64,000 nt of DNA, from NCBI RefSeq assembly GCF_036014215.1, contig NZ_CP107921.1, positions 372,001-436,000 on the forward strand. The letters run 5' to 3'. Shown here piece by piece: positions 1-8,509 of the stretch. Both the position numbers and the translations under genes were made by a program. How positions within the stretch are numbered: the stretch's first letter is position 1; each line of letters opens with the position of its first letter. The notes beneath the pieces were generated by a model. The model made no database searches. It was not told where the DNA came from and was given only the letters and a program-made list of their open reading frames with translations. This DNA is from Streptomyces sp. NBC_00440 (GTDB lineage Bacteria > Actinomycetota > Actinomycetes > Streptomycetales > Streptomycetaceae).

Positions 1-364
1 CGCCGACGAGCAGGGAGAGACCCACGATCCCGTTGCAGGTGATCATCACCGCGGCGAAGACGGTGTCCCGGGCGAGTGAGGAGTACTTGGAGCCGCCGTC
101 GGCCATCAGTGTGACGATGAGCGCCACCTCGATGACGGTGACGGCGACCGCCAGCACCAGTGACCCGAAGGGTTCCCCCACCCGGTGGGCGATCACCTCG
201 GCGTGGTGCACGGCGGCCAGCACCGCTCCGGCCAGGCAGAGCGCCACCAGGACCACGGCGAAGACCGGCAGATCGCGGCCCCAGCTGAGGATCAGGGCCA
301 CGACAGCGACCACAGGGACCGCGGTGGTCCACTGTGCCGCCAGGGCCCGGCTCGGCGCTCTCAT
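1..364 (-). CDS. Ca2+/H+ antiporter, ChaA-like (partial, N-terminus only)
   Basis: The first 121 residues of an integral membrane cation/proton exchanger; the gene runs off the left edge. Visible are an N-terminal hydrophobic hairpin (about residues 14-46), a cytosolic turn with HHAEVIAHRVGEPFGS, a helix with the acidic residue in VTVIEVALIV, and ARDTVFAAVMITCNG. The GEPFG, E-in-helix and D/N-rich pattern is characteristic of the calcium/cation antiporter (CaCA) superfamily, where the acidic residues bind Ca2+. The ATG at 364 is the first good start, although its ribosome binding site is weak. It lies downstream of the acyl-CoA synthetase on the same strand but beyond a hairpin, so co-transcription is uncertain. 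Ion specificity cannot be told from the fragment. Confidence 0.8.
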   Translation of the reverse strand, partial: MRAPSRALAAQWTTAVPVVAVVALILSWGRDLPVFAVVLVALCLAGAVLAAVHHAEVIAHRVGEPFGSLVLAVAVTVIEVALIVTLMADGGSKYSSLARDTVFAAVMITCNGIVGLSLLVG

Positions 365-402
365 GGGGCCACGCTGGCAGAGATGATCAGCGGCTGCCCG
401 GC

Positions 403-435
403 GAGCCCGCCCTGCCGGGCGGGACGGCAGGGCTC
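403..435 (-). terminator. Hairpin downstream of acyl-CoA synthetase
   Basis: GC-rich inverted repeat: GAGCCC plus CCTGCC on the left pair with GGCAGGGCTC on the right, with a small bulge and a 9-nt loop. It begins about 13 bp after the synthetase stop. There is no T-tract, which is usual for actinomycete terminators. Confidence 0.5.
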
Positions 436-447
436 CGCCCGGAGAGG

Positions 448-2010
448 TCAGACGGCGCGCTCGTGGCCCTCCCAGTACGGTTCGCGCAGCCGCCGCTTGT
501 AGAGCTTGCCGTTGGGGTCGCGAGGCATCGTCTCGATGAAGTCGACGGTCCTGGGGCGTTTGTACCCGGCGAGCCGGGACTCGCAGTGGGCGAGGATCTC
601 GGCGGCGAGCGCATCGCCGGGCTCGGCGCCCTCGGCCGGTTCGATGACGGCCTTGACCTCCTCGCCCCAGTCGGTGTGCGGGATGCCGAAGGCCGCGGCG
701 TCGGCGACCGCGGGGTGGGTGAGCAGCGCGGACTCGATCTCGGCCGGGTAGATGTTGACCCCGCCGGAGATGATCATGTCGATCTTGCGGTCGCGGAGGA
801 AGAGGTAGCCGTCCTCGTCGAGCAGGCCCAGATCGCCGACGGTGAAGAAGTCGCCGATGCGGTTCTTCGCCGTCTTGGCCTCGTCCTTGTGGTAGCTGAA
901 GCCGCCGGTGGACATCTTCATGTAGACGGTGCCGAGTTCGCCGGGCGGCAGCCGGTTGCCGTCGTCGTCGTGGATGGCGAGTTCGCTGATGGGCCAGGCC
1001 TTGCCGACGGTGCCCGGCTTCTTCAGCCAGTCCTCGGCCGTGGCGAAGGCGCCGCCGCCCTCGCTGGCCGCGTAGTACTCCTCGACGCAGTGGCCCCACC
1101 ACTCGATCATCGCCCGCTTGACGTGGTCGGGGCAGGGCGCGGCGCCGTGGATGGCATGGCGCATCGACGTCACGTCGTACCGCCCCTTGACCTCGTCCGG
1201 CAGGGCGAGGAGGCGGTGGAACTGGGTCGGGACCATGTGCGTGTGCGTGCATCCGTGCGCGTCGATGGCGCGCAGCATCTCCTCGGGCGTCCACTTGTCC
1301 ATCAGGACCAGGGGGTGGCCGATGTGCAGGGCAGCGCCGGCGAACTGGAGCACGGCGGTGTGGTAGAGCGGCGAGCAGACGAGGTGGACGTTGCCGTCGA
1401 AGGGCTTGATCCCGAAGATCCCGAGGAACCCGCCGAGGTAGGTCTCCTCGGGCAGCTTGCCGGACAGCGGCCGGCGGATGCCGCGGGGCCGTCCGGTGGT
1501 GCCCGAGGTGTAGTTCATCACCCAGCCGAGAGTGCGGTCCTCCGGTACGGATCCCGGCTGCCCGCCGGGGAGTTCGCCGTAGGGACGGAAGCCCGGTATG
1601 GCGCCGACCGCGTACCGGTGGGTCGCGGGGAGCCCGGCTTCGTCCGCCGCTGTGGTCGCCGCTTCGGCGAACCGCTCGTGGGCGATGAGGACCTTGGCCC
1701 CCGAGTCGGAGACGATCCAGGCGATCTCAGGACCCACGAAGTGGTGGTTGACCGGGACCAGATAGAGACCGGCCTGCGAGGCGGCCAGATACGCGGTGAG
1801 GAACTCGACGCTGTTCGGCAGGACGACCGCGAAGGCGTCCCCGCGCTCCAGACCGGCGGCGCGCAGTCCGTGCACCAGCTGGTTGACGGCCGTGTGCAGC
1901 CGTCCGGCGGTCCACTCCTCGCCGTCGGGTGCGATCACGACCGTGCGGCCGGGGTCGGCGGTGGCCTGGGCCCAGAAGCCGTTGGGGGTTCCGCTGTCCT
2001 TCGCTGCCAT
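448..2010 (-). CDS. Acyl-CoA synthetase (ANL superfamily, AMP-forming)
   Basis: A 520-aa adenylate-forming enzyme that activates a carboxylic acid, probably a fatty acid or other acyl acid, to acyl-AMP and then acyl-CoA in the cytosol. The P-loop-like motif YTSGTTGRPRG is at residues 167-177. An AMP-contacting segment (YYAASEGGG) and the flexible C-terminal domain (VGDLGLLDEDGYLFLRDR, then PRDPNGKLYKRRL with the catalytic lysine) follow in normal order and full length. The ATG overlaps the stop of the upstream nitronate monooxygenase (TGATG), so the two are translationally coupled. A longer reading in the same frame extends upstream but lies inside the neighbouring gene and is not credible. 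The substrate cannot be assigned from sequence alone. Confidence 0.9.
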   Translation of the reverse strand: MAAKDSGTPNGFWAQATADPGRTVVIAPDGEEWTAGRLHTAVNQLVHGLRAAGLERGDAFAVVLPNSVEFLTAYLAASQAGLYLVPVNHHFVGPEIAWIVSDSGAKVLIAHERFAEAATTAADEAGLPATHRYAVGAIPGFRPYGELPGGQPGSVPEDRTLGWVMNYTSGTTGRPRGIRRPLSGKLPEETYLGGFLGIFGIKPFDGNVHLVCSPLYHTAVLQFAGAALHIGHPLVLMDKWTPEEMLRAIDAHGCTHTHMVPTQFHRLLALPDEVKGRYDVTSMRHAIHGAAPCPDHVKRAMIEWWGHCVEEYYAASEGGGAFATAEDWLKKPGTVGKAWPISELAIHDDDGNRLPPGELGTVYMKMSTGGFSYHKDEAKTAKNRIGDFFTVGDLGLLDEDGYLFLRDRKIDMIISGGVNIYPAEIESALLTHPAVADAAAFGIPHTDWGEEVKAVIEPAEGAEPGDALAAEILAHCESRLAGYKRPRTVDFIETMPRDPNGKLYKRRLREPYWEGHERAV

Positions 2011-3116
2011 CAGTGACTCCGTCCTGCGATGCGGTTGATCCGGTCGACGGCCCGCTCGAAGCCGCGGGTCAGTTCGTCGAAGACCTCCTGGACACCGCGT
2101 TCGGAGTTCATCCGGCCGACGATCTGGCCCACCGGGGTGCCGAGCAGCGGCGCGACCTCGTACTTCTGGATCCGGGAGACCGCGTCGGCGACGAGCAGAC
2201 CCTGGAGCGGCATGGGCAGAGTGCCGGGCCCTGCGGGATCGTCCCAGGCGTCGGTCCATTCGGTACGGAGCTGACGGGCGGGTTTTCCGGTGAGCGCGCG
2301 GGAGCGCACGGTGTCGCCGGAGCCCGCCTCGATGAGCTTTTGGGTGAGGGCGCGGGAGTGCATCTCGGCCTCGGTCGTGGTGAGCCAGAGCGAGCCGAGC
2401 CAGACGCCCTGGGCGCCGAGCGCGATACCGGCGGCGATCTGCTCCCCGCTGCCGATCCCGCCGGCGGCCAGCACCGGCAGCGGGGACACGGCATCGACCA
2501 CGTCGGGTGTCAGCACCATGGAGGCGATGTCCCCGGTGTGGCCGCCCGCCTCGTACCCCTGGGCCACGACGATGTCGATGCCGGCCTCGGCATGGCGGCG
2601 GGCGTGCTTGGCACTGCCGGCCAGTGCCGCGACCAGGACATCGTGGCGGTGGGCGCGTTCGATGACGTCGGCGGGCGGCGAGCCGAGGGCGTTGGCGAGC
2701 AGTTTGATCGGATAGTCGAAGGCGACGTCGAGCTGGTTGCGGGCGACCTGTTCCATCCACCCGGTGATCCGCCAGCCGGAGGGTTCCCCCTCGGGCCACG
2801 CGGGAACCCCGTGTTTGGCGAGGGTCTCCTCCACGAACCGGCGGTGCCCCTCCGGGATCATCGCCTCGACCTCGGCCTCCGTCACCCCCTCCACCTTTTT
2901 CGCGGGCATGACGACGTCGAGGCCGTACGGCAGCCCGCCGGTGTGCTCCTGCATCCAGTCGAGATCACGCGCCAGTTCGTCGGGGGCGGTGTACCGGACC
3001 GCTCCGAGTACCCCGAATCCGCCGGCCCGGGTGATGGCGGCGGCCACGGCGGGAAAGGGCGTGAAGCCGAAGATTGCGTGCTCGATCCCCAGTTTCTTGC
3101 TCAGCTCCGTCTCCAT
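2010..3116 (-). CDS. Nitronate monooxygenase family flavoprotein
   Basis: A 368-aa FMN-dependent TIM-barrel oxidoreductase of the nitronate monooxygenase / 2-nitropropane dioxygenase family. It has the N-terminal barrel start (PFPAVAAAITRAGGFGVLG), the central QGYEAGGHTGD segment and the phosphate-binding VLAAGGIGSGEQIAAGIALGAQGVWLG. The family oxidises alkyl nitronates, but many members paired with acyl-CoA metabolism genes have unknown substrates. Here it is first in a two-gene operon with an acyl-CoA synthetase, overlapping it by one base. It starts at ATG 3116 with only a weak ribosome binding site. An imperfect palindrome lies about 45 bp upstream. Confidence 0.88.
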   Translation of the reverse strand: METELSKKLGIEHAIFGFTPFPAVAAAITRAGGFGVLGAVRYTAPDELARDLDWMQEHTGGLPYGLDVVMPAKKVEGVTEAEVEAMIPEGHRRFVEETLAKHGVPAWPEGEPSGWRITGWMEQVARNQLDVAFDYPIKLLANALGSPPADVIERAHRHDVLVAALAGSAKHARRHAEAGIDIVVAQGYEAGGHTGDIASMVLTPDVVDAVSPLPVLAAGGIGSGEQIAAGIALGAQGVWLGSLWLTTTEAEMHSRALTQKLIEAGSGDTVRSRALTGKPARQLRTEWTDAWDDPAGPGTLPMPLQGLLVADAVSRIQKYEVAPLLGTPVGQIVGRMNSERGVQEVFDELTRGFERAVDRINRIAGRSH

Positions 3117-3159
3117 GGGGCGCAGGATGCCCCAGCGGAGCAGCCGAGGGAAGAGATTT

Positions 3160-3176
3160 TCTGATGCTGTGTCAGA
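3160..3176. promoter_or_regulatory. Short inverted repeat (TCTGA-7-TCAGA)
   Basis: TCTGA and TCAGA flank a 7-bp spacer, between the divergent nitronate monooxygenase and serine hydrolase genes. It is a plausible operator half-site pair, but short enough to occur by chance. Confidence 0.3.
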
Positions 3177-3200
3177 TTCTTTGGAGCGCCGGGGACACGC

Positions 3201-3226
3201 GGTACGAGGGTTGACACCCCCGTACC
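3201..3226 (+). promoter_or_regulatory. Operator-like inverted repeat overlapping a TTGACA -35 box
   Basis: GGTACG and CGTACC form the arms, with GGG/CCC continuing inward, around TTGACA at 3211-3216. The TTGACA is a good -35 hexamer for the serine hydrolase gene starting at 3288, so a protein bound here would occlude its promoter. Confidence 0.4.
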
Positions 3227-3287
3227 GATGGCAGAAAGTTTCCGCAGTCGATCAAGGCCCCGAAAGATACTTTCAAGGAGTGCTGGG

Positions 3288-5150
3288 ATGAGCGGCAACG
3301 CGGCGGGCGGGGACATCAGCAGGCGCGGGCTGGGCGGCGGAATGCTGGCCCTGGGAGGGGCACTCGCCCTGGCCTCGCTCCCGCTGGGACCGGCCGCCGC
3401 GACCGCGGGACCGGCCGCGGGTTCCGGATCCGGGCACGGCGCGGACCCAGGCGCTCCGAACTCGGGCCCGAACTCGAACTCCGGCTCCGGCTCCGGGCGT
3501 ACGACGCTCCGCCGCGGCACCGCCGAGCAGGCCGGTCTGCTGCCGGACCCACTGCGCCAACTGGTCAGCGACGCCCGGGCGTTCCTCGGCCCCTCCCCCA
3601 CCCACCCGTGGTACGCGGGCGCCGTTCTGCTCGCCGGGCGCGGCGGCACGGTGGCGCTGCACGAGCCCATCGGACACGCGGTGCGTTACTCGGCGTACGA
3701 CGAGAAGTCCGACACCGGCGTCGAGTTCCCCGCGGATGAGCAGATCGCGGCAGACCGGGACACCCTCTACGACCTGGCCTCCGTCTCCAAGCTCTTCACG
3801 TCCCTCGTGGCGGTGCAGCAGATCGAACGGGGCACGCTGGAGCTGACCGCGAAGGTCGCCTCGTACCTCCCCGAGTTCGGCGCGGCCGGCAAGGGGGACA
3901 TGACGGTACGCCAGCTCCTCACGCACACCTCCGGATTCCGCGCGACGCTGGCGCTGTACAAGGAGCCGACGCGGGAGGGGAGACTGCGGATGCTGTGGAA
4001 CGAGGCGCCGATCAACACCCCCGGTACCGCGTATCTCTACTCCGACCTCAACCTCATCTCGTTGCAGCTGGTCCTGGAGCGGATCACCGGGCGCACGCTC
4101 GACGTGCTGGTCCGTGAGGGGATCACCGCACCGCTCGGGATGCACCGCACGCGATACAACCCGCCCGCCGCCTGGAAGCCGCGGATCGCGGCCACCGAGG
4201 ACGCCAGGCGGCCCTGGTCGGGCCTCGACCGCGGGCTGGTCTGGGGAGAGGTGCACGACGAGAACGCCTACAGTTTCGGCGGGGTCGCCGGTCAGGCCGG
4301 AGTCTTCTCCTGCGCCTGGGACTTGGCGGTGCTCGCCCGCACCCTGCTGAACGGCGGCGCGTACGGACCCGCCCGCATCCTGCGTCCCGACTCCGTCGGT
4401 CTGCTGTTCACCGACTTCAACACCGCGTTCCCGGGCGACAATCACGGTCTGGGCTTCGAGCTCTACCAGCACTGGTACATGGGCGCGATGGCCACCCCAC
4501 GCACCGCGGGCCACACCGGGTTCACCGGAACCAGCCTGGTGCTCGACCCGTCAACCGACTCCTTCCTGATCATGCTGGGCAACTCGGTCCACCCGGTGCG
4601 CAACTGGCGTACGGGGAGCGCCCCCCGGGTCCAGGCGGGCAACAGCCTGGCGCGGGCGGTGCCGGTGCGTCCCGCGCACGGGCGTACGGCCTGGTTCTCC
4701 GGCATGGCGAGTGCGACGACGGCCACCCTGACCCTGCCCGCCGTCGTCCCGGCGTCCGGGCGGGCACGGCTCGGCGCCTCGGTGTGGTGGGACAGCGAAC
4801 CGCACGCCGACTTCCTGTTCCTGGAGGCGTCGGCGGACACCGGTGCGGCCTGGCAGCCGGTGCCCTTCTCCACCACCGCCGAGGGGCAGCGACCCGAGAA
4901 CCGTCCGGCGGGCTCCGTGGACGGCTGGTCGGGCCGCGTCTGGCACCGGCTGGAGGCGGATCTGACAGCGTGGCGCGGCAAGGCGGTGCGGTTGCGCTGG
5001 CGTTACACGACCGATCAGCTGTACGTGGGCCGCGGGGCGTACGTCACCGGCATCGTGGTCGGGGACGGCCGCCGTACGGTCTTCGACGAGGCCCGGGCGT
5101 CGGACGCGGCCCGGATCGAGGCGACCGGCTGGGTGCGTTCCGCGGACTGA
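3288..5150 (+). CDS. Exported serine hydrolase (class C beta-lactamase / D-Ala-D-Ala carboxypeptidase fold) with C-terminal beta-domain
   Basis: A 620-aa protein with a twin-arginine signal (ISRRGLGGG, then a long Ala/Leu core). A low-complexity Gly/Ser/Pro linker to about residue 72 precedes the beta-lactamase-type hydrolase domain. The nucleophile motif SVSK is at 165-168, YSD at 251-253 stands in the Tyr-x-Asn position, and an HTG box (GHTGFTG) follows, so the catalytic set is complete with an Asp variant. About 160 extra residues at the C-terminus are Trp-rich and resemble a carbohydrate-binding or jelly-roll module. The start at 3288 is set by AAGGAG seven bases upstream; an earlier in-frame ATG lacks one and would spoil the signal peptide. 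The substrate (peptidoglycan, ester or other) is not determined. Confidence 0.88.
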   Translation: MSGNAAGGDISRRGLGGGMLALGGALALASLPLGPAAATAGPAAGSGSGHGADPGAPNSGPNSNSGSGSGRTTLRRGTAEQAGLLPDPLRQLVSDARAFLGPSPTHPWYAGAVLLAGRGGTVALHEPIGHAVRYSAYDEKSDTGVEFPADEQIAADRDTLYDLASVSKLFTSLVAVQQIERGTLELTAKVASYLPEFGAAGKGDMTVRQLLTHTSGFRATLALYKEPTREGRLRMLWNEAPINTPGTAYLYSDLNLISLQLVLERITGRTLDVLVREGITAPLGMHRTRYNPPAAWKPRIAATEDARRPWSGLDRGLVWGEVHDENAYSFGGVAGQAGVFSCAWDLAVLARTLLNGGAYGPARILRPDSVGLLFTDFNTAFPGDNHGLGFELYQHWYMGAMATPRTAGHTGFTGTSLVLDPSTDSFLIMLGNSVHPVRNWRTGSAPRVQAGNSLARAVPVRPAHGRTAWFSGMASATTATLTLPAVVPASGRARLGASVWWDSEPHADFLFLEASADTGAAWQPVPFSTTAEGQRPENRPAGSVDGWSGRVWHRLEADLTAWRGKAVRLRWRYTTDQLYVGRGAYVTGIVVGDGRRTVFDEARASDAARIEATGWVRSAD

Positions 5151-5306
5151 CGCGGCCGGTGACACCCGGTCAGGAGGTCTCGGCGCACGACCGGTTCATC
5201 CGGCCCGCGGAGATCGTACAGAAATCGCACAGAGATTCATGTCACATACAGGGATTCCCGCCTCCTCTGCAACCGATCTGATGCCCGGGACGTGATATCG
5301 GTTCGG

Positions 5307-5347
5307 AGATCACTTACAGATCGCTTACTCACGCGTAGATCACTTAC
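5307..5347 (+). repeat. Three 11-bp direct repeats (AGATCRCTTAC)
   Basis: AGATCACTTAC at 5307, AGATCGCTTAC at 5318 and AGATCACTTAC at 5337. The first two abut, one helical turn apart; the third is 19 bp further on. They sit 26 bp upstream of the lipoprotein start, where an activator or repressor would bind. No regulator is assigned. Confidence 0.55.
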
Positions 5348-5372
5348 GCACGATTCCAGGGGCCCCACACTC

Positions 5373-6104
5373 ATGACCACACAGCTGAACCGACTCCCCC
5401 GCCGGATGGCAGCCCTTCTCGCTGTCACCGCGCTCAGCCTCGGCGCCGCCGCCTGTTCGTCGTCGTCCGACGACAAGGCATCGGGGGATTCCTCATCGGC
5501 CACCTCGTCCGAGAGCGCCACGTCGGGCCAGGGGACGGCCGGTTCGGACAGCTCCAGCAGCTCGGCCTCCGGCAAGGACTCCAGCGGCACTGCGTCCAAC
5601 AGCGGTACGAACGCGACGGAGAGCTCCTCCACCGGTGGCGGCAAGGGAGCGGCGGCGGGCAGCTCAGCGGGATCGCGCTGCCACACCGCCGATCTGAAGG
5701 CGGCCTTCGCCACGGGCGGCGACGCCGTGCCCGACATGAAGTCCGACAACCAGACGCAGGCCTCGGTGGCGTTCACCAACATCGGCAAGAGCACCTGCAC
5801 GCTGACCGGCTTCGCCGGCGTCGACATGGTCGGCGACCAGGCGTCCGACGGCACCTGGTCGCTGGCGCGCTCCTCGAAGCCGACCACCACCGTCTCGCTG
5901 TCGCCCGGAGACACCACCGACTTCAGCATCACGCTCGGCGCGACCACGGAGAAGGGCTCGGGCAGCTTCCAGCCCGGTCTGGTGCGGATCACCCCGCCCA
6001 ACGAGAAGACCCAGTTCGCGCTGAAGTGGCCGTTCGGTGGCGCTGTCACCAAGCAGGACGGCGCCACCCACCCGGCGACGTACGTCAACCCGATCGGGTC
6101 CTGA
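5373..6104 (+). CDS. DUF4232 lipoprotein
   Basis: A 243-aa predicted lipoprotein: a twin-basic N-terminus, a hydrophobic core and a lipobox-like GAAAC ending at Cys28. A Ser/Thr/Gly-rich low-complexity linker to about residue 100 suits a surface tether. The globular part (about 103-243) matches DUF4232: Cys103 near its start, a second cysteine at 142 (STCTLTGF) probably disulfide-bonded to it, then VDMVGDQ and a PGDTTDF beta-strand. DUF4232 proteins are common in actinomycete cell envelopes and their function is unknown. The start is chosen because it gives a clean signal sequence; an upstream in-frame ATG would add a polar leader and overlap the 11-bp repeats. It is monocistronic and followed by a strong terminator. 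Confidence 0.85.
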   Translation: MTTQLNRLPRRMAALLAVTALSLGAAACSSSSDDKASGDSSSATSSESATSGQGTAGSDSSSSSASGKDSSGTASNSGTNATESSSTGGGKGAAAGSSAGSRCHTADLKAAFATGGDAVPDMKSDNQTQASVAFTNIGKSTCTLTGFAGVDMVGDQASDGTWSLARSSKPTTTVSLSPGDTTDFSITLGATTEKGSGSFQPGLVRITPPNEKTQFALKWPFGGAVTKQDGATHPATYVNPIGS

Positions 6105-6109
6105 CACCC

Positions 6110-6230
6110 GGGTCCTGTCCGGCTCTTCACGGTCCACGCGATCGTCGAAAGTTCTTCGCAGTTCTTCGTGGTCTTCGCGGACCGTAAGGCCGTGAGACCG
6201 TCGCGGGCCGGACAGGGCCCCGTTCTTTTG
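6110..6230 (+). terminator. Nested hairpin terminator after DUF4232 gene
   Basis: The outer stem pairs CCTGTCCGGC (6114-6123) with GCCGGACAGG (6207-6216) and extends outward. The inner stem pairs ACGGTCC (6129) with GGACCGT (6179). It is followed by CGTTCTTTTG. It lies between convergent genes and may act in both directions. Confidence 0.6.
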
Positions 6231-6271
6231 ATACCGCCGGACTGATACCTGCCGCCCCGCACAGCGGCGGC

Positions 6272-8509
6272 TCACAGCCCCGGCGCGCTCCGCTGCTGCC
6301 GGCGCGCGGCGACCTGGCGGTACAGCTCCGCGGCCTCGTCCCCGCAGCCCAGCTGCTCCAGGCAGTGTGCCTCGTCGTTGCGGCTGGCCAGCGCGTCCGG
6401 GTGGTCGAGGCCGAGCACCCGCTCCCGGGCCGCGGCGACCGCCCGGTAGACGGTGAGCGCGTCCGCCCAGCGGCCCAGCCAGCCCAGCCCGACAGCGATT
6501 TCGCGGCGGCTGACCAGGGTGTCCGGGTGGTCGCCGCCCAGCGCCTGTTCGCGCAGTGCGCAGACCTCGCGCGCCTCGGCGAGCGCCTCGTCCCACCGGC
6601 CGAGCCGGCCGAGGTTCACCCCCAGGCCGTGGCGGGCCCGCAGGGTCTCCGGGTCGGCAGGCCCCTGGACCCGGGTGCGGTCGCCGACCAGCGCGCCGAA
6701 CCGTTCGAGGGCTTCCGCGCTGCGGCCCAGCCGGCCCAGGCTGATGGCCACCTCGTAACGGGTGGCGAGGGTGTCGGGGTGATCGGCGCCCAGCGCCTGT
6801 TCACGGGCGGCGGCCACCTCCCGGTAGATCTCCAGCGCCTCCGGCCAGCGCCCCAACTGTCCCAGCGCGTAGGCGACTTCGTACCGGGTCACCAGGGTGT
6901 CCGGGTGCGCGGCGCCGAGCACGGCGGCACGCGCAGCGGCGACCTCGCACGCCATCCGGTGCGAGTCCTCCAGCCGCCCCAGCCTGCTCAGGTTGAAGGC
7001 GAGGTTGTGCCGGCAGCGCAGCGTGTCCGGGTGGTCAGGACCGACGGTGCGCTCCCGGGCGGCGAGCACCGACGCGTACACCTGGTGCGCCTCGAAGTGG
7101 CGGCCGAGCTGACCCAGTACGTACGCGGTCTCCTGCCGGGCGGCGAGGGTCTCGGGATGGTCGGCGCCCAGGGCCCGCTCCCGGCCGTCGGCGACCCGGG
7201 TGAACTCGCGCAGCGCGTCGGCCGCTCGCCCGGTACGGCTCAGTGTGAAGCCCACCTCGTAACGGCTGGCCAGGGTGTCCGGATGGCCGGGGCCGAGGAC
7301 GTACTCACGCTCGGCCGCCACGGCCCGGTGCACCTCCCCCGCCTCCGCCCAGCGGCCCAGCCTGCTCAGGCTCAGCCCGGCGTTGTGGCGGCCGGCGAGC
7401 GCGGCGACCAGATCCGGCGGCGGGGTGGGCCGCTGCCCGGTGGAGACCACAGGGACGGCAGCGGCTCCGCGCGGAGGTCCGGCGGTCGTCCACTCACCGG
7501 TGAGCGCCGTCGCCCGGTCGGTGGGGGTGGAGGTGACCGTCCAGGTCCCGGTGGCCTTGTGGCCGGTGGTCATGGACCGGGTCCAGGGCGGCAGCGGCGG
7601 CAGCCGCGGGGGCAGCTGGACCGCAGGCCCCGGCACGGCCGTCGCGGCCAGCCCTGCCGCCGGTGTCTCCGGGCCGAGCAGCAGGCCGAACTCCCTGGCG
7701 TCCGCGGGGCGCTCGTCCGGGGTCTTGGCGAGCAGGTCGAGGACGGCCCGGTCGAAGAACTCCGGCAGTTCGGACCGGTGGCTGCGCGGTGGTTCGGGCA
7801 CGGTGTCCCGGTGTCCGACGAGCACCGCCCAGGCGTCGTCGAGGTCGAACGGCGGTGCCCCGGTGGCGATTTCGTACAGCACGCACCCCAGTGAGTAGAG
7901 ATCGCTGCGGTGGTCGATCTCACCGCCGCCGATCTGCTCGGGTGACATGTAGTGCGGGGTGCCCATGGCGATGCCGGTACCGGTGAGCCGGGAGGTGAAG
8001 CCGATGTCGTGGCCCAGGCGGGCGATGCCGAAGTCACAGATCTTCACCGTGCCGTCGGTGAGCCGCATGATGTTGGCGGGCTTCAGGTCCCGGTGGACGA
8101 TGCCCTGTTCATGGGTGTACGCGAGGGCGGAGGCGACCTGCCGGGCGATGTCGACGACGTCGGGCACCGGCAGCGGCCGCTGCTCGTTCGCGACGAGGAG
8201 CTGGCTGAGGTTCTGGCCGTCGAGCAGCTCCATGACGAGGTACAGGACGCCCTCGTACTCACCGAAGTCGTGGACGACGGTGACCCCGCGATGCTGGAGG
8301 GAGGCCGCGACCCGCGCCTCGCGGCGGAAGCGCTCGCGCAGCACCCGGGTGAAGGACTGGTCGTGCTGGGGTCCCAGCGGCTTGAGGCACTTGACGGCGA
8401 CATGGCGGCCCAGGGACTCGTCACGCGCCCGCCACACCTCGCCCATGCCCCCGCGCCCGATCGCTTCGAGCAGCCGGTACCGGCCGTGGATCAGCCTGGT
8501 GTCCGCCAT
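6272..8509 (-). CDS. Soluble Ser/Thr protein kinase with C-terminal TPR array
   Basis: A 745-aa eukaryotic-type kinase. The N-terminal kinase domain (about 10-275) has a glycine loop (GRGGMGEVWRA), VAVK with Lys40, HRDLKPAN with Asp141, DFG and GTPHYMSPEQ in the activation segment, so it should be active. A Pro/Thr-rich linker follows. From about residue 370 to 735 there are roughly eight 42-residue helical repeats of the form LGRWxEALxxxREVAAARExxLGxDHPDTLxxR, the tetratricopeptide type seen in kinesin-light-chain-like proteins. No transmembrane segment or PASTA domain is present, unlike PknB. The start overlaps the end of the MpaB-like gene by 19 bp, so the pair is probably co-transcribed. 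Its targets are unknown; the TPRs probably bind partners. Confidence 0.92.
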   Translation of the reverse strand: MADTRLIHGRYRLLEAIGRGGMGEVWRARDESLGRHVAVKCLKPLGPQHDQSFTRVLRERFRREARVAASLQHRGVTVVHDFGEYEGVLYLVMELLDGQNLSQLLVANEQRPLPVPDVVDIARQVASALAYTHEQGIVHRDLKPANIMRLTDGTVKICDFGIARLGHDIGFTSRLTGTGIAMGTPHYMSPEQIGGGEIDHRSDLYSLGCVLYEIATGAPPFDLDDAWAVLVGHRDTVPEPPRSHRSELPEFFDRAVLDLLAKTPDERPADAREFGLLLGPETPAAGLAATAVPGPAVQLPPRLPPLPPWTRSMTTGHKATGTWTVTSTPTDRATALTGEWTTAGPPRGAAAVPVVSTGQRPTPPPDLVAALAGRHNAGLSLSRLGRWAEAGEVHRAVAAEREYVLGPGHPDTLASRYEVGFTLSRTGRAADALREFTRVADGRERALGADHPETLAARQETAYVLGQLGRHFEAHQVYASVLAARERTVGPDHPDTLRCRHNLAFNLSRLGRLEDSHRMACEVAAARAAVLGAAHPDTLVTRYEVAYALGQLGRWPEALEIYREVAAAREQALGADHPDTLATRYEVAISLGRLGRSAEALERFGALVGDRTRVQGPADPETLRARHGLGVNLGRLGRWDEALAEAREVCALREQALGGDHPDTLVSRREIAVGLGWLGRWADALTVYRAVAAARERVLGLDHPDALASRNDEAHCLEQLGCGDEAAELYRQVAARRQQRSAPGL

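Noticed and set aside
334..2016. 560-aa plus-strand open frame
   Set aside because: It is the antisense of the acyl-CoA synthetase, with Val/Gly/Asp-rich composition typical of high-GC shadows.
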